This document shows positions 1 through 7,893 of a DNA stretch of 26,499 nt, piece after piece. Both the position numbers and the translations under genes were made by a program. Where the stretch lies: positions 1 to 26,499 of the IMG/VR virus record IMGVR_UViG_3300005748_000607, one strand, 5' to 3'. Source of the stretch: a virus. The notes under the pieces are model-generated. The model had not been told where the DNA came from, did no database searches, and saw only the letters and a program-made list of their open reading frames with translations. Within the stretch, counting starts at the first letter, position 1, and every line of letters starts with the position of its first letter.

Positions 1-1311
1 ATTATAATAAATTTCTCCAGCTTCAGTTCCTTCTTGCCATTTCCCAAGATTAACCCCATTAAAAGAAATAGAATCAGAGTCTCTGCCGGAAAATGAAAAT
101 CCTTCGCTATTTGTATAAGTTAAAGAAACCTCATCTCCAGTTCCCCATGTAATTCCAGCATCAACCAAAGTTTCCGAACCAGTATTCGCAGCGATTTCAA
201 CATTATGATCTTCAACTTTTAATGTTTCCGTATTAACAATAACTTGCGTTCCTTCAACCCTCAAGTTTCCAGAAACAATAAGATCATTCTCAACACTAAG
301 ATTTCCTCCGTCTTTTAACTCGATACCGTTTCCTGCGTCATCTTCTATTCTAATTCCGCCAGAATCTTTCGCGGAAATCTTTTGAGACTTTAATCCATAA
401 TTATCATCAATTTCAATATTTTTACTTGATACCCATGCATCGTTTAAATTATTATATTTTATATATTCTTCGCCAGCATTTGTTTGAAGATATAATCCAG
501 CATCAAATCCTGCATCTGTGCCGTTATAGTTTAAATTGATTGTTTTACCTGAAATTCTAAAGTCAGAGACGTCAAACTTTCCAGTTTCTCCCGCTACAGT
601 TAAACTGCCATTCAATAAAGTGTTTCCAATTACATGTAATTTTGAGCTGGGATTCTCTGTGCCAACTCCGATGTTTCCTGCGGTATAATAAATTTCTCCA
701 ACTTCAGCTCCTTCTTGCCATTTGCCAAGATCAGATGCAGATCCAGTTAATACCGAATTACCCTGAACATACAAACCCTCGGAAAAGTTACCGCTACCAA
801 CAACATCCAAATCATAAAGTGGAGATGTTTGATTGATACCCACTTGACCACCGTCTTTAATAAAAATTCCATTTCCCGCATCATCTCCGACAACTAATCC
901 ACCAACATCTCTAGCTCTCAATTGGTCAGCTTGAAATTGCATATTATCAGCAAGCCTAACATGCTCACTAAATTCCCATGCGTCTGTAGCATTACTCCAG
1001 GTAATTGTTTTGTCTGTCGTGCCTTTAAGAGTAATTCCTCCTCCATCTGCAGTAATATTAGTTGGACTATCTACGCTTCCAAGTTCAATATTTTTGTCGT
1101 CTACAGTAATTTCGTTACTGTTAATCGTGGTTAAAGTTCCATCTACGCTTAGGTTTCCTCCCACTTTAACGTCACCAGTGACATGTAAGCTCGCTTCAGG
1201 AGCAGTTGTTCCAACGCCTAATTTGCCGCCGCTAATTCCAATTATTGCTTCTGTTTCTTCTATAAAAGAACCATCTCCGCTTTTGATTAAATATACTTGA
1301 TTTTGTGCCAT
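1..1311 (-). CDS. Tail fibre / virion appendage protein, repetitive (partial, C-terminus beyond window)
   Basis: The minus-strand frame is open from the ATG at 1309-1311 to base 1 (437 residues) with no stop, so the gene continues past the left edge. A stop codon two codons upstream (1315-1317) fixes this start; no convincing Shine-Dalgarno is seen. The protein is rich in Gly, Asn, Thr and Asp. It carries the recurrent virion-fibre signature GVGT-x-x-P-x-x-x-LHV-x-G (residues about 32-46 and 215-228, with a weaker copy near 157), followed by blocks of the type GNLSVDGT. The element LGKWQEGxExGEIYY occurs near residues 195-209 and again at about residue 422 to the window edge. Such beta-rich repeats are typical of trimeric phage fibres and of structural proteins in marine T4-like phages. 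It is last in the minus-strand virion operon, downstream of the glycosyltransferases, so it is a plausible receptor-binding or glycosylated appendage. The exact fibre type is not determinable. Confidence 0.8.
   Translation of the reverse strand, partial: MAQNQVYLIKSGDGSFIEETEAIIGISGGKLGVGTTAPEASLHVTGDVKVGGNLSVDGTLTTINSNEITVDDKNIELGSVDSPTNITADGGGITLKGTTDKTITWSNATDAWEFSEHVRLADNMQFQADQLRARDVGGLVVGDDAGNGIFIKDGGQVGINQTSPLYDLDVVGSGNFSEGLYVQGNSVLTGSASDLGKWQEGAEVGEIYYTAGNIGVGTENPSSKLHVIGNTLLNGSLTVAGETGKFDVSDFRISGKTINLNYNGTDAGFDAGLYLQTNAGEEYIKYNNLNDAWVSSKNIEIDDNYGLKSQKISAKDSGGIRIEDDAGNGIELKDGGNLSVENDLIVSGNLRVEGTQVIVNTETLKVEDHNVEIAANTGSETLVDAGITWGTGDEVSLTYTNSEGFSFSGRDSDSISFNGVNLGKWQEGTEAGEIYYN
3..731. 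repeat. Imperfect direct repeat inside the fibre gene
   Basis: Bases 3-50 and 684-731 match over 48 bp with three mismatches. They encode the same peptide block (LGKWQEGxExGEIYY on the minus strand). The copies are 681 bp apart, an exact multiple of three (227 codons), so the fibre is built from a repeat unit of about 230 residues. The high nucleotide identity suggests recent duplication or ongoing recombination between units. Confidence 0.7.
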
Positions 1312-1349
1312 GATTTATTAAAGGTTTTATTTTACGACGACTTTTCTCA

Positions 1350-1364
1350 TGTATATTCTATACA
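1350..1364 (-). other. Small perfect inverted repeat between glycosyltransferase and fibre genes
   Basis: TGTATA-TTC-TATACA is a perfect 6 bp stem with a 3 nt loop, in the 64 bp gap between the stop of the upstream glycosyltransferase gene (1376) and the fibre start (1311). There is no T-run immediately downstream on the minus strand, so it is not a standard terminator. It could be an mRNA processing or stabilising hairpin, or an operator. At this size chance is possible. Confidence 0.3.
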
Positions 1365-1375
1365 CGATCATCGCT

Positions 1376-2614
1376 CTAACTAGAAACAAAATAGCGAATG
1401 AATATTTTTTTGAGTTCAAAAGGGTAGGCCATAAAATGTAATATAAATGTATCTTCGTTCAATAATCTTGGATCTGTATTAAATTCATTCATTTTAAATA
1501 TTTTTCGATTAAATCCAAATCCATCTGATTTTTTTAATACGTCGCACAATATTTCTTGATCTCCTCCACTTGCATATAATGAGGATTTATTGCCATTAAA
1601 GTTCATCCATTTTTTTATTATATTCTTTGTATAATTATGATTTCTAAAAATAACAATTCCACTATTAAGCATAGAATTATTGCCGATATCTTCACATGCT
1701 ATAATTTTTTTGGTTGATGAGCATTTAGATAAAATATCTTCAAATCGTTTTTCGGGATTAAATATAACCGTATCAGAATCCATCCATATAATATCTTCGT
1801 GATCATCAAAGTGATTTAGTATTGCGCGCGCTTTTGACCAATTTGCATGTGCATTTGCGTCAAGCTTCTCGCGATATACATAAAAAGTATAACCTTGTTT
1901 TTCGCAATAATCTTTAATACTCCTCTCGGAATACTTTGCGTAATCTGCGATTTCTGGAGTATATAAACTTACTATCGCGATTTTCTTTCCAGGATTATAA
2001 ACGCTAAATTTTTCATCACTCGAATCAACTTCTTTCATTTCGCAGCAGAGATATTTAAATATATCATAATCTTTAAAATTCTGCCATTGATCTTTAAGTT
2101 GAATAAATTGTTGTTGTTTTGTTTTTAGGTTATTATCAGGCTTATTCGGTTCGTCGATTATGTTTTTAATTTTTACAGTAATATTACTTTTATATTCCTT
2201 CCACCAATCGCGCAGTTTACTCGAGTAATCTTCCTGCCAATTAACCTGCTTACTTAGATACTCTATGTCTGCCGCCGCCTTCTTCCAATCGGATACCTGA
2301 ATGAATGGATGGTTTTCTCCAAGCAAATCGCTCCAATAATCGTCCTTAACCACAACAGGTATTGATCCAGCTTCTATCGCTTCGTATAATCTAAAAGTAT
2401 CAACACTACTGTTCCCGCGGGGACACGGAGTAAAAATAGATTGCTCTAATATTTTTTTATAATCCTTAGTGCTTAATGAATCATCTGACTGCCAAGCAGA
2501 ATTTACATTGCAATAATATTCACCGCTAGTTTTCTTGAGAGCATTAATCATTTCGGCTCTCTCGCCTTGGGCATGAACCTGCCCCATAAAACACCAGATG
2601 TATTTTTTATTCAC
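1376..2614 (-). CDS. Glycosyltransferase: C-terminal half of an exostosin (GT47) domain plus GT34-like domain
   Basis: The 412-residue frame starts at a GTG (2612-2614) that overlaps the end of the preceding gene by 8 nt (GTGAATAA). Residues 1-125 look like the second half of an exostosin/GT47 catalytic domain, with the hallmark FTPCPRGNSS...DTFRLYEAIEAG at about 61-83. Residues about 210-405 resemble the GT34 (GMA12/MNN10) family, a GT-A fold with a DSD metal-binding triad at 279-281. The first half of the exostosin domain lies at the C-terminus of the upstream ORF in another frame. This is therefore either the downstream part of one huge enzyme broken by a +1 frameshift, or a naturally split and translationally coupled partner. 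Substrate unknown; probably a cytosolic enzyme acting on virion protein or a glycan precursor. Confidence 0.75.
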   Translation of the reverse strand: MNKKYIWCFMGQVHAQGERAEMINALKKTSGEYYCNVNSAWQSDDSLSTKDYKKILEQSIFTPCPRGNSSVDTFRLYEAIEAGSIPVVVKDDYWSDLLGENHPFIQVSDWKKAAADIEYLSKQVNWQEDYSSKLRDWWKEYKSNITVKIKNIIDEPNKPDNNLKTKQQQFIQLKDQWQNFKDYDIFKYLCCEMKEVDSSDEKFSVYNPGKKIAIVSLYTPEIADYAKYSERSIKDYCEKQGYTFYVYREKLDANAHANWSKARAILNHFDDHEDIIWMDSDTVIFNPEKRFEDILSKCSSTKKIIACEDIGNNSMLNSGIVIFRNHNYTKNIIKKWMNFNGNKSSLYASGGDQEILCDVLKKSDGFGFNRKIFKMNEFNTDPRLLNEDTFILHFMAYPFELKKIFIRYFVSS

Positions 2615-5234
2615 CGCAAAATCCCTTTTTGTACCCCAAAGGAATGAAAGTTACATTATCTGCGACCGCATCCTTTCTATAATATTGTCGAAATACATGT
2701 TTAAAGTTTTTATAATGACCTATTTCTGCGTGGCAATGTTCATCACTAAGATGAATCAAGATACAATTATTACATTTATCAAAATACTCTTGAAACTGCT
2801 TTTGCCTATCGCTTAAAAAATTCCTATGCTTTTCGGGGTACGCGTTTAAATTTTTTGAAAATATATCGCTATATACAACAATACTACCATCTTGCACAGT
2901 TTGCATTTTCGGATCAAATATTTTATCATACTCAACTCCACCAAACAACTCATCAATAAAATCCTCCTCAAATAAATCATCAGATAATATAATCATTTTT
3001 CTCTTCTTTTCAGCGTGAACAGCCGAATTCTCTCTCCATGCGCAAGTCCAATATGTAACAGCATAAGCCTCAGGGAAACATTTTTCTGGACTCGTATCCC
3101 ACTCCTCTCTTATTGAATTCTTGGCGGCAGAACCATCTGTATCCCAACTAATAGGATAAAATATTTCAGGCTCCAGAATCTTCATGTTCTTAGGTTCAAG
3201 TCTTTCAAGGCACCTCAATAAAAACACTGGGCCTGTAGCAACTTCTGGAGACGTGTGATTACCATATGCATCATATTTATATTCATGTAGTAAACCTACG
3301 CAATCAAGCCAAAATTTTTCTCCTGGCGCAGAATATTTAAATGCATTAGGTATGACATTTTTATCCATATCATCAACACTCTTATTCATATTTTGTTTTC
3401 CTAGAACCATGCTTTCCCCATAAAATAATTCATCCAACGGCTTTAGGCATCTAAAATCTAAATCAACATATATACCTCCATACTTGTGCATATAAAAAAA
3501 TCTAGCAATATCAGCTTTATCAACACCCTTTTCGTATGAATTATACAAATCGAGATATTGAGGATAATGATTCTTGACCAGATTCAAGTTATCTTCGTCA
3601 GTCCAAAGTCTATAATCCCATTCTGGATTTTTCTGTTGCCAAGAATCAACCCAATGCTTTTTATAAATATGATATGGAATATTTTTATCCTTCCAGCTTT
3701 GGTGAATGATTTTTGTTATTCCATTATCGGCAAATCTTGCTTGATCATTTCTTATGTCTGATTTTTCATCTACTTCGATATTACCTCCTTCTTCATGAAG
3801 TTGATATGTCATTAATGGATTTAAGTGATATACAGAAGTTGGCGCGGAAAACAATTTATTCTGATCAAAAAAGCGAAGCATAAAAAAATCTAAAGGCCTC
3901 TCCATTCCGAATTGTTGAATATACTGACACATAAGACTTGCAGCATTCTTACTAACAATATAAGAGCATGTAGTCATATGCCAAAAATGATCATCCTCAG
4001 AAAAGAAGTTATTGTTTTTTATATTGTTAAAGTAATCATTGTGAGGCTTTAAAACTTCATGGTATTGAGGTTTATTCCACGGCTGACATCCCCCAAGATA
4101 TATTAAATTATAATCCTCAGGAATATGCTTGCTAAAAACTTGATTCCAGAATTTAACAAATCCTTTTTCAAAAACAACATCATCTTCTAATACTAAATAA
4201 TTTTGAGCATTTTTATCTTCTATTAATTTCTTCCATAATCTATAGTGACTTAGTGCACAACATATTTCAGACTTACTTCTAGAACTCCATGTTTTTGGAA
4301 ATAGAGTTTTTATTTCATCATTTACTTCTATAGTTTTACCGTCAGCGGCGGAAAACCTTTGAGTAAAAAAACCTGTATTTTTATATATATGGTGCAACCG
4401 ATCTAACCTTCTATCAAGATTTATGACATAACTTTTGTCTATTTTATTCAGATCTGTATTCATGTGCTGATCATTTTCAATTCCTATAAAGTCAGATACC
4501 TGATTATTAGCGCGATGAAGACAAAATAAAAAATTATGCAATTTACCAAGATTTAATTTATACCGCTCGACATGTTGCTTTAAGTATTTTTCTGCGTGAT
4601 AGTATTCTGGATTTTTTTTAATAGCAGAATACCTTGAACAATAAATAGCGAGAGCAAGAATATTTTTCGCGACAGCAAATCTATCATTCAAGCCGCCAAA
4701 TTGACCGTAATCTATTTTAGGAAATACATCGTAATACGGAGTCAATAAATCCACATCCTCATTTAAACAATTAATATCAAACGAATGAGTGTGAAACAAA
4801 TCGCATCGCGATAAAATAAAAACATCATATTCAGAAGCAATGTGCTTAAAATTATTCCAAAAATACTCTAATCCATACAATTGTTTAAGAGAATTTTTTG
4901 TTGAAATCTTAGAGTTTTCACCCCAGGCTTCGCCGAAATTAATTAATTGATCTGTAAGCGAATCAATACTTTCTTTATTATCCCTAGACTCATTGTCATA
5001 AAAAATTCTTTTGAAATCAAAATACTTTTCAATGCTTCTGTAATTTATATTTACATTATTACCTTCAGAGTTTTCCTGTCTAGGGCTAGTATATCTTTCG
5101 CACTCACTAGTGGTTAAAAAATAATCAACATCATGACCCTTTAACTTACTACCTACATTTTGCTCAAATGCCTCATACTGTTTCTCATCAAAATTTTTAA
5201 CTTGTCCAAAAAATATATAAGCTACTTTACTCAT
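2607..5234 (-). CDS. Multi-domain glycosyltransferase (unknown GT-like, GT25, GT32, N-terminal half of GT47)
   Basis: The 875-residue product appears to hold four regions. Residues 1-245 are an unassigned GT-like domain with a GGLNDRFA motif (about 180-187) and SRCDLF (142-147). Residues about 265-490 are GT25 (LPS/procollagen glycosyltransferase type), with YVINLDRR at 269-276 and EDD at 350-352. Residues about 504-735 are GT32 (Och1/capsular type, DXD), with GGIYVDLD at 586-593. Residues about 745-875 match the first half of an exostosin/GT47 domain, ending PLGYKKGF just before the stop. The second half of GT47 continues in the overlapping downstream frame. The start overlaps the previous gene by 8 nt (ATGAGTAA) and has no Shine-Dalgarno, so translation is probably coupled. 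Fused glycosyltransferases like this assemble successive sugars; the acceptor is unknown. Confidence 0.8.
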   Translation of the reverse strand: MSKVAYIFFGQVKNFDEKQYEAFEQNVGSKLKGHDVDYFLTTSECERYTSPRQENSEGNNVNINYRSIEKYFDFKRIFYDNESRDNKESIDSLTDQLINFGEAWGENSKISTKNSLKQLYGLEYFWNNFKHIASEYDVFILSRCDLFHTHSFDINCLNEDVDLLTPYYDVFPKIDYGQFGGLNDRFAVAKNILALAIYCSRYSAIKKNPEYYHAEKYLKQHVERYKLNLGKLHNFLFCLHRANNQVSDFIGIENDQHMNTDLNKIDKSYVINLDRRLDRLHHIYKNTGFFTQRFSAADGKTIEVNDEIKTLFPKTWSSRSKSEICCALSHYRLWKKLIEDKNAQNYLVLEDDVVFEKGFVKFWNQVFSKHIPEDYNLIYLGGCQPWNKPQYHEVLKPHNDYFNNIKNNNFFSEDDHFWHMTTCSYIVSKNAASLMCQYIQQFGMERPLDFFMLRFFDQNKLFSAPTSVYHLNPLMTYQLHEEGGNIEVDEKSDIRNDQARFADNGITKIIHQSWKDKNIPYHIYKKHWVDSWQQKNPEWDYRLWTDEDNLNLVKNHYPQYLDLYNSYEKGVDKADIARFFYMHKYGGIYVDLDFRCLKPLDELFYGESMVLGKQNMNKSVDDMDKNVIPNAFKYSAPGEKFWLDCVGLLHEYKYDAYGNHTSPEVATGPVFLLRCLERLEPKNMKILEPEIFYPISWDTDGSAAKNSIREEWDTSPEKCFPEAYAVTYWTCAWRENSAVHAEKKRKMIILSDDLFEEDFIDELFGGVEYDKIFDPKMQTVQDGSIVVYSDIFSKNLNAYPEKHRNFLSDRQKQFQEYFDKCNNCILIHLSDEHCHAEIGHYKNFKHVFRQYYRKDAVADNVTFIPLGYKKGFCGE

Positions 5235-6321
5235 GTTTCAGCAATTCAATATAACCTTTAATATTATCTTCGGAGTGCGGACTAAAGTTTTTCAAAAATT
5301 CTTCAGCATCTTTCTTGTAGGCATTAATTGTAGAACTGTGATTTTGTATTGCATTTTTTAATTGCTTGGCTCCCATCTCAACATCGAATTCCGGATAATA
5401 ATATCCAACATTTTCTAACCTCGGAGAGTTGTGAACTAATGGCAACCCTAGATACAGTACCTCGAAATGAGAGTAATTCAATTCGTTATAAAACTGGTGA
5501 CTAACTACTGTGCTACCAAACTTACTTAAAGCATCCAATGAACCCCATCTATTATTAAAAAAACATTTTTCTGTATTCTGAACTATTTCAAATTTATTCA
5601 TTAGTTTCTGAAAGAAAACATTATCTCTAATTTTATTGCACCCAAAAGCATTTACATTACCAAGTTCTTCTGGAAAAATCTTATTAAATCTTTCGCAAAT
5701 AGCTAAAGGTATAATGCAATTCTTTAAATGAGATATATTTGGCTCGAATATACAAACATTACTAACTTCTTTTTGCTTAAAATCAGGGCTTAAATCTCTA
5801 TCTTTAAGTTCTTTTATTTTTTGATCCACAAAGAAATTGTCCCATATATAAGGGGCGACAAATACATTTTCTGTATCATAATATGTTTTGATATATTCTT
5901 TTGAAAATGCGTGGTGAGGAGATATCCAAACCTGATCTAATCTATCTGGTTTCTGAAGAGGTTGTTTGCCACTTTTAATATTGCAAATACCATAATGAAT
6001 ATCATCCATAAGCTTATTACCAAAATGAACTAGTATAATTTTTAAGTTAGGATTCCTTTTCTTTAATTCGTCATACATTTCTGGAAGCAAATCAAAGCCA
6101 GCTACGATCACTACATCAAAAACTTCATTTTTATCTTTCAGCATATCATCCAGCAGCATCCCCTTATGATCTTTTTGAAGTTCGTGAGACGGAGGCTTAA
6201 ACGTTACATAATAACAATCGTTTCCTGCTTTACTAAGCAGGCTATACAGAAAAACTATATTCTGCTGCATTCCATTAGCCCAAAAGGCTACAGACATATC
6301 TAAAGTTATAGCAATTTTCAT
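5227..6321 (-). CDS. DUF2827-family glycosyltransferase (copy B)
   Basis: The 364-residue protein matches the DUF2827 family, a GT-B-like group of putative glycosyltransferases. Family hallmarks are NGMQQNIVFL near residues 16-25, QVWISPHHAF near 132, CIFEPNISHLKN near 190, VVSHQFYNELNYSHFEVLYL near 272, and PLVHNSPRLENVGYYYPEFD near 294. Full length for the family. It overlaps the upstream paralogue by 4 nt (ATGA, 6318-6321) and the downstream giant glycosyltransferase by 8 nt, so the genes are co-translated. The reaction and sugar donor are not established for this family; a glycosyltransferase role is inferred from fold-type motifs and from the neighbours. Confidence 0.82.
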   Translation of the reverse strand: MKIAITLDMSVAFWANGMQQNIVFLYSLLSKAGNDCYYVTFKPPSHELQKDHKGMLLDDMLKDKNEVFDVVIVAGFDLLPEMYDELKKRNPNLKIILVHFGNKLMDDIHYGICNIKSGKQPLQKPDRLDQVWISPHHAFSKEYIKTYYDTENVFVAPYIWDNFFVDQKIKELKDRDLSPDFKQKEVSNVCIFEPNISHLKNCIIPLAICERFNKIFPEELGNVNAFGCNKIRDNVFFQKLMNKFEIVQNTEKCFFNNRWGSLDALSKFGSTVVSHQFYNELNYSHFEVLYLGLPLVHNSPRLENVGYYYPEFDVEMGAKQLKNAIQNHSSTINAYKKDAEEFLKNFSPHSEDNIKGYIELLKHE

Positions 6322-7388
6322 ACAAATAATTTTTTATACCTTTCTATTACAAGTTTATTTTTTGGAGAGTATCTGTGCAAAACTTCTTGCGCAGATTTTT
6401 TATATTGTTCTAAATTTTTATCGTGAAACGTTAACGCTTCATGCAAAGCCTTTGCCCCTAGTTGGGTTTCATAATCTGGGTAATAATAGCCTGCGCTCTT
6501 TATATACTCGGAATTATGTACGAGTGGTATGTTAAAATATAAAGCTTCGAGATATGTATAATTTAACGCATTAAGTAATTGATGAGAAACAATCACATTA
6601 CATTCTTTTGCGAAAATCAAACTTATCTTTTTCCTATCAGCGAATGTTATTTTACCTTTTTTAGTTATATCTAAATTCCACATTAACGAACGAAAATACT
6701 TTTTATCTCTTATAGACCCAGAGCAATAGACGGTTACATCTTCAAATAAATTTTCATGTTCATTCATTAACTCTTCGACGATAAAAATAGAAGGAATACA
6801 ATTTTTTGTCATATTTAAGTTAGGCTCTACTATTCCAATACGTTTTTCTTGCTCTGGATTATATTCACAACCAAAACCGGCCTGCTTAAAAATTTCCGCA
6901 TGAATCTTAATATATTTATCATCCCAAATATAAGGTAATTCAAAAACTTTTTGAGTTTTGTAATACGTTTTAAAATATGCAAACGAAAATTCATAATGAG
7001 GAGAGACCCACACTTCGTCAACTTTATAATTATCAATACATACATTGTCCCACTTGGATTGCTCTATATCTGCCAGCAACCTATTTCCATAATGGACATG
7101 TATATTCTTGCAATTTGAATTTTTAGCTTTAAGTAAATCTATATCCTCTTTGGAAACAACCCATCCTGTCTGAAGAATATAATCCACTTTATCAAGATCC
7201 CACATCTCCTTTCTTTCCATAATGGGTATACCTGCTGGAGGGTCAACGCACTTATCTATATTATGATTTAATACAATAATAGGGTTATGCCCAATATCCT
7301 TTATTAATTCTGCTAGAAATACAATGTTTTGCTGTAAACCATTACAAAAAAGACCTTTATCAAAACTCGCGGTTAATACAATATTCAT
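6318..7388 (-). CDS. DUF2827-family glycosyltransferase (copy A)
   Basis: This is a paralogue of the next gene with the same ordered motifs: NGLQQNIVFLAEL near residue 16, EVWVSPHYEF, GIVEPNLNMTKNC, VVSHQLLNALNYTYLEALYF and LVHNSEYIKSAGYYYPDYE. The frame extends three codons further to a TTG at 7397. The ATG at 7386-7388 is preferred because it aligns the N-terminus (MNIVLT...) with that of the paralogue (MKIAIT...); this gives 356 residues. It follows the lectin-like gene by 22 nt. Two divergent copies in tandem suggest an old duplication with two acceptor or linkage specificities. Function as a glycosyltransferase is inferred. Confidence 0.82.
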   Translation of the reverse strand: MNIVLTASFDKGLFCNGLQQNIVFLAELIKDIGHNPIIVLNHNIDKCVDPPAGIPIMERKEMWDLDKVDYILQTGWVVSKEDIDLLKAKNSNCKNIHVHYGNRLLADIEQSKWDNVCIDNYKVDEVWVSPHYEFSFAYFKTYYKTQKVFELPYIWDDKYIKIHAEIFKQAGFGCEYNPEQEKRIGIVEPNLNMTKNCIPSIFIVEELMNEHENLFEDVTVYCSGSIRDKKYFRSLMWNLDITKKGKITFADRKKISLIFAKECNVIVSHQLLNALNYTYLEALYFNIPLVHNSEYIKSAGYYYPDYETQLGAKALHEALTFHDKNLEQYKKSAQEVLHRYSPKNKLVIERYKKLFV

Positions 7389-7410
7389 GTCCCACAATTT
7401 ACACGGTAAA

Positions 7411-7890
7411 TTAGTCTCGGTGTATAGAAATATCTAAAAAATTCCCAGTTTCTAACATTTGGTCAGAAAATGATATATTAAATCCTGTTGTTGACACATT
7501 ATAAGTGTTGTATGCGTAAAAGAATTCTGATTGTTCGTCCAATCTCAAGGAGACTAAAACCTGAGGAGGAGTATTATAACTTGTAGCATCTCCTATGCTA
7601 GAATAATCATAAGATAAAGTGTCAACTCCCGTAGGAATATTTAAAGAAGTAGAAAAAGTTCGCTGGGCATCAATAGCATCATTTAAAGTTTCTCCAAGCT
7701 TTCTAATTTTAACCCAATCTTCAGAATTATTTTCTCCGGTTTTTTCGTATATAAAATTTGTGTCAGAATCAATATAATGAGAGCCCACAATACCAGCCGC
7801 CTTTAAACTTCCAGAAGGTGGCCCTACATCTGTAATTAAGGGCTTTCTTATGCCCAAGTTGGCATTTACGAAAGTTTCAAACGCGCCCAT
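7411..7890 (-). CDS. Small virion protein with H-type-lectin-like C-terminus (putative)
   Basis: The 159-residue protein has no signal peptide. The N-terminal half (GPPSGSLKAAGIVGSHYIDS...EDWVKIR, about 23-64) resembles the descriptive, Gly/Asp-rich leader segments seen in phage tail and neck appendage proteins. The C-terminal half (about 100-159) has the pattern PPQVLVSLRLD...NVSTTGFNISF, similar to H-type lectin or phage fibre jelly-roll strands. The start is well supported by a strong AGGAGG at 7900-7905, 9 nt from the ATG. It lies between portal and glycosyltransferases in the virion operon. A structural carbohydrate-binding role is an inference; the lectin resemblance is weak. Confidence 0.6.
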   Translation of the reverse strand: MGAFETFVNANLGIRKPLITDVGPPSGSLKAAGIVGSHYIDSDTNFIYEKTGENNSEDWVKIRKLGETLNDAIDAQRTFSTSLNIPTGVDTLSYDYSSIGDATSYNTPPQVLVSLRLDEQSEFFYAYNTYNVSTTGFNISFSDQMLETGNFLDISIHRD

Positions 7891-7893
7891 TTC

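Noticed and set aside
1010-1300. Plus-strand ORF of 96 codons (and another at 922-1134)
   Set aside because: They are antisense to the uninterrupted fibre frame on the minus strand, which shows clear fibre motifs; their own translations are hydrophobic low-complexity shadows.
1-1311. Diversity-generating retroelement target in the fibre gene
   Set aside because: No reverse transcriptase, template repeat or adenine-biased variable region is seen; the duplicated segment differs at only three positions, not specifically at A.
3660-3680. T4-type late promoters (TATAAATA-like strings)
   Set aside because: Such strings occur by chance in this AT-rich sequence inside genes and on either strand; none sits consistently ahead of a structural gene start.
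7389-7397. TTG start extending DUF2827 copy A by three codons
   Set aside because: The ATG at 7388 aligns with the start of the paralogue; the extension adds no conserved residues and has no Shine-Dalgarno.
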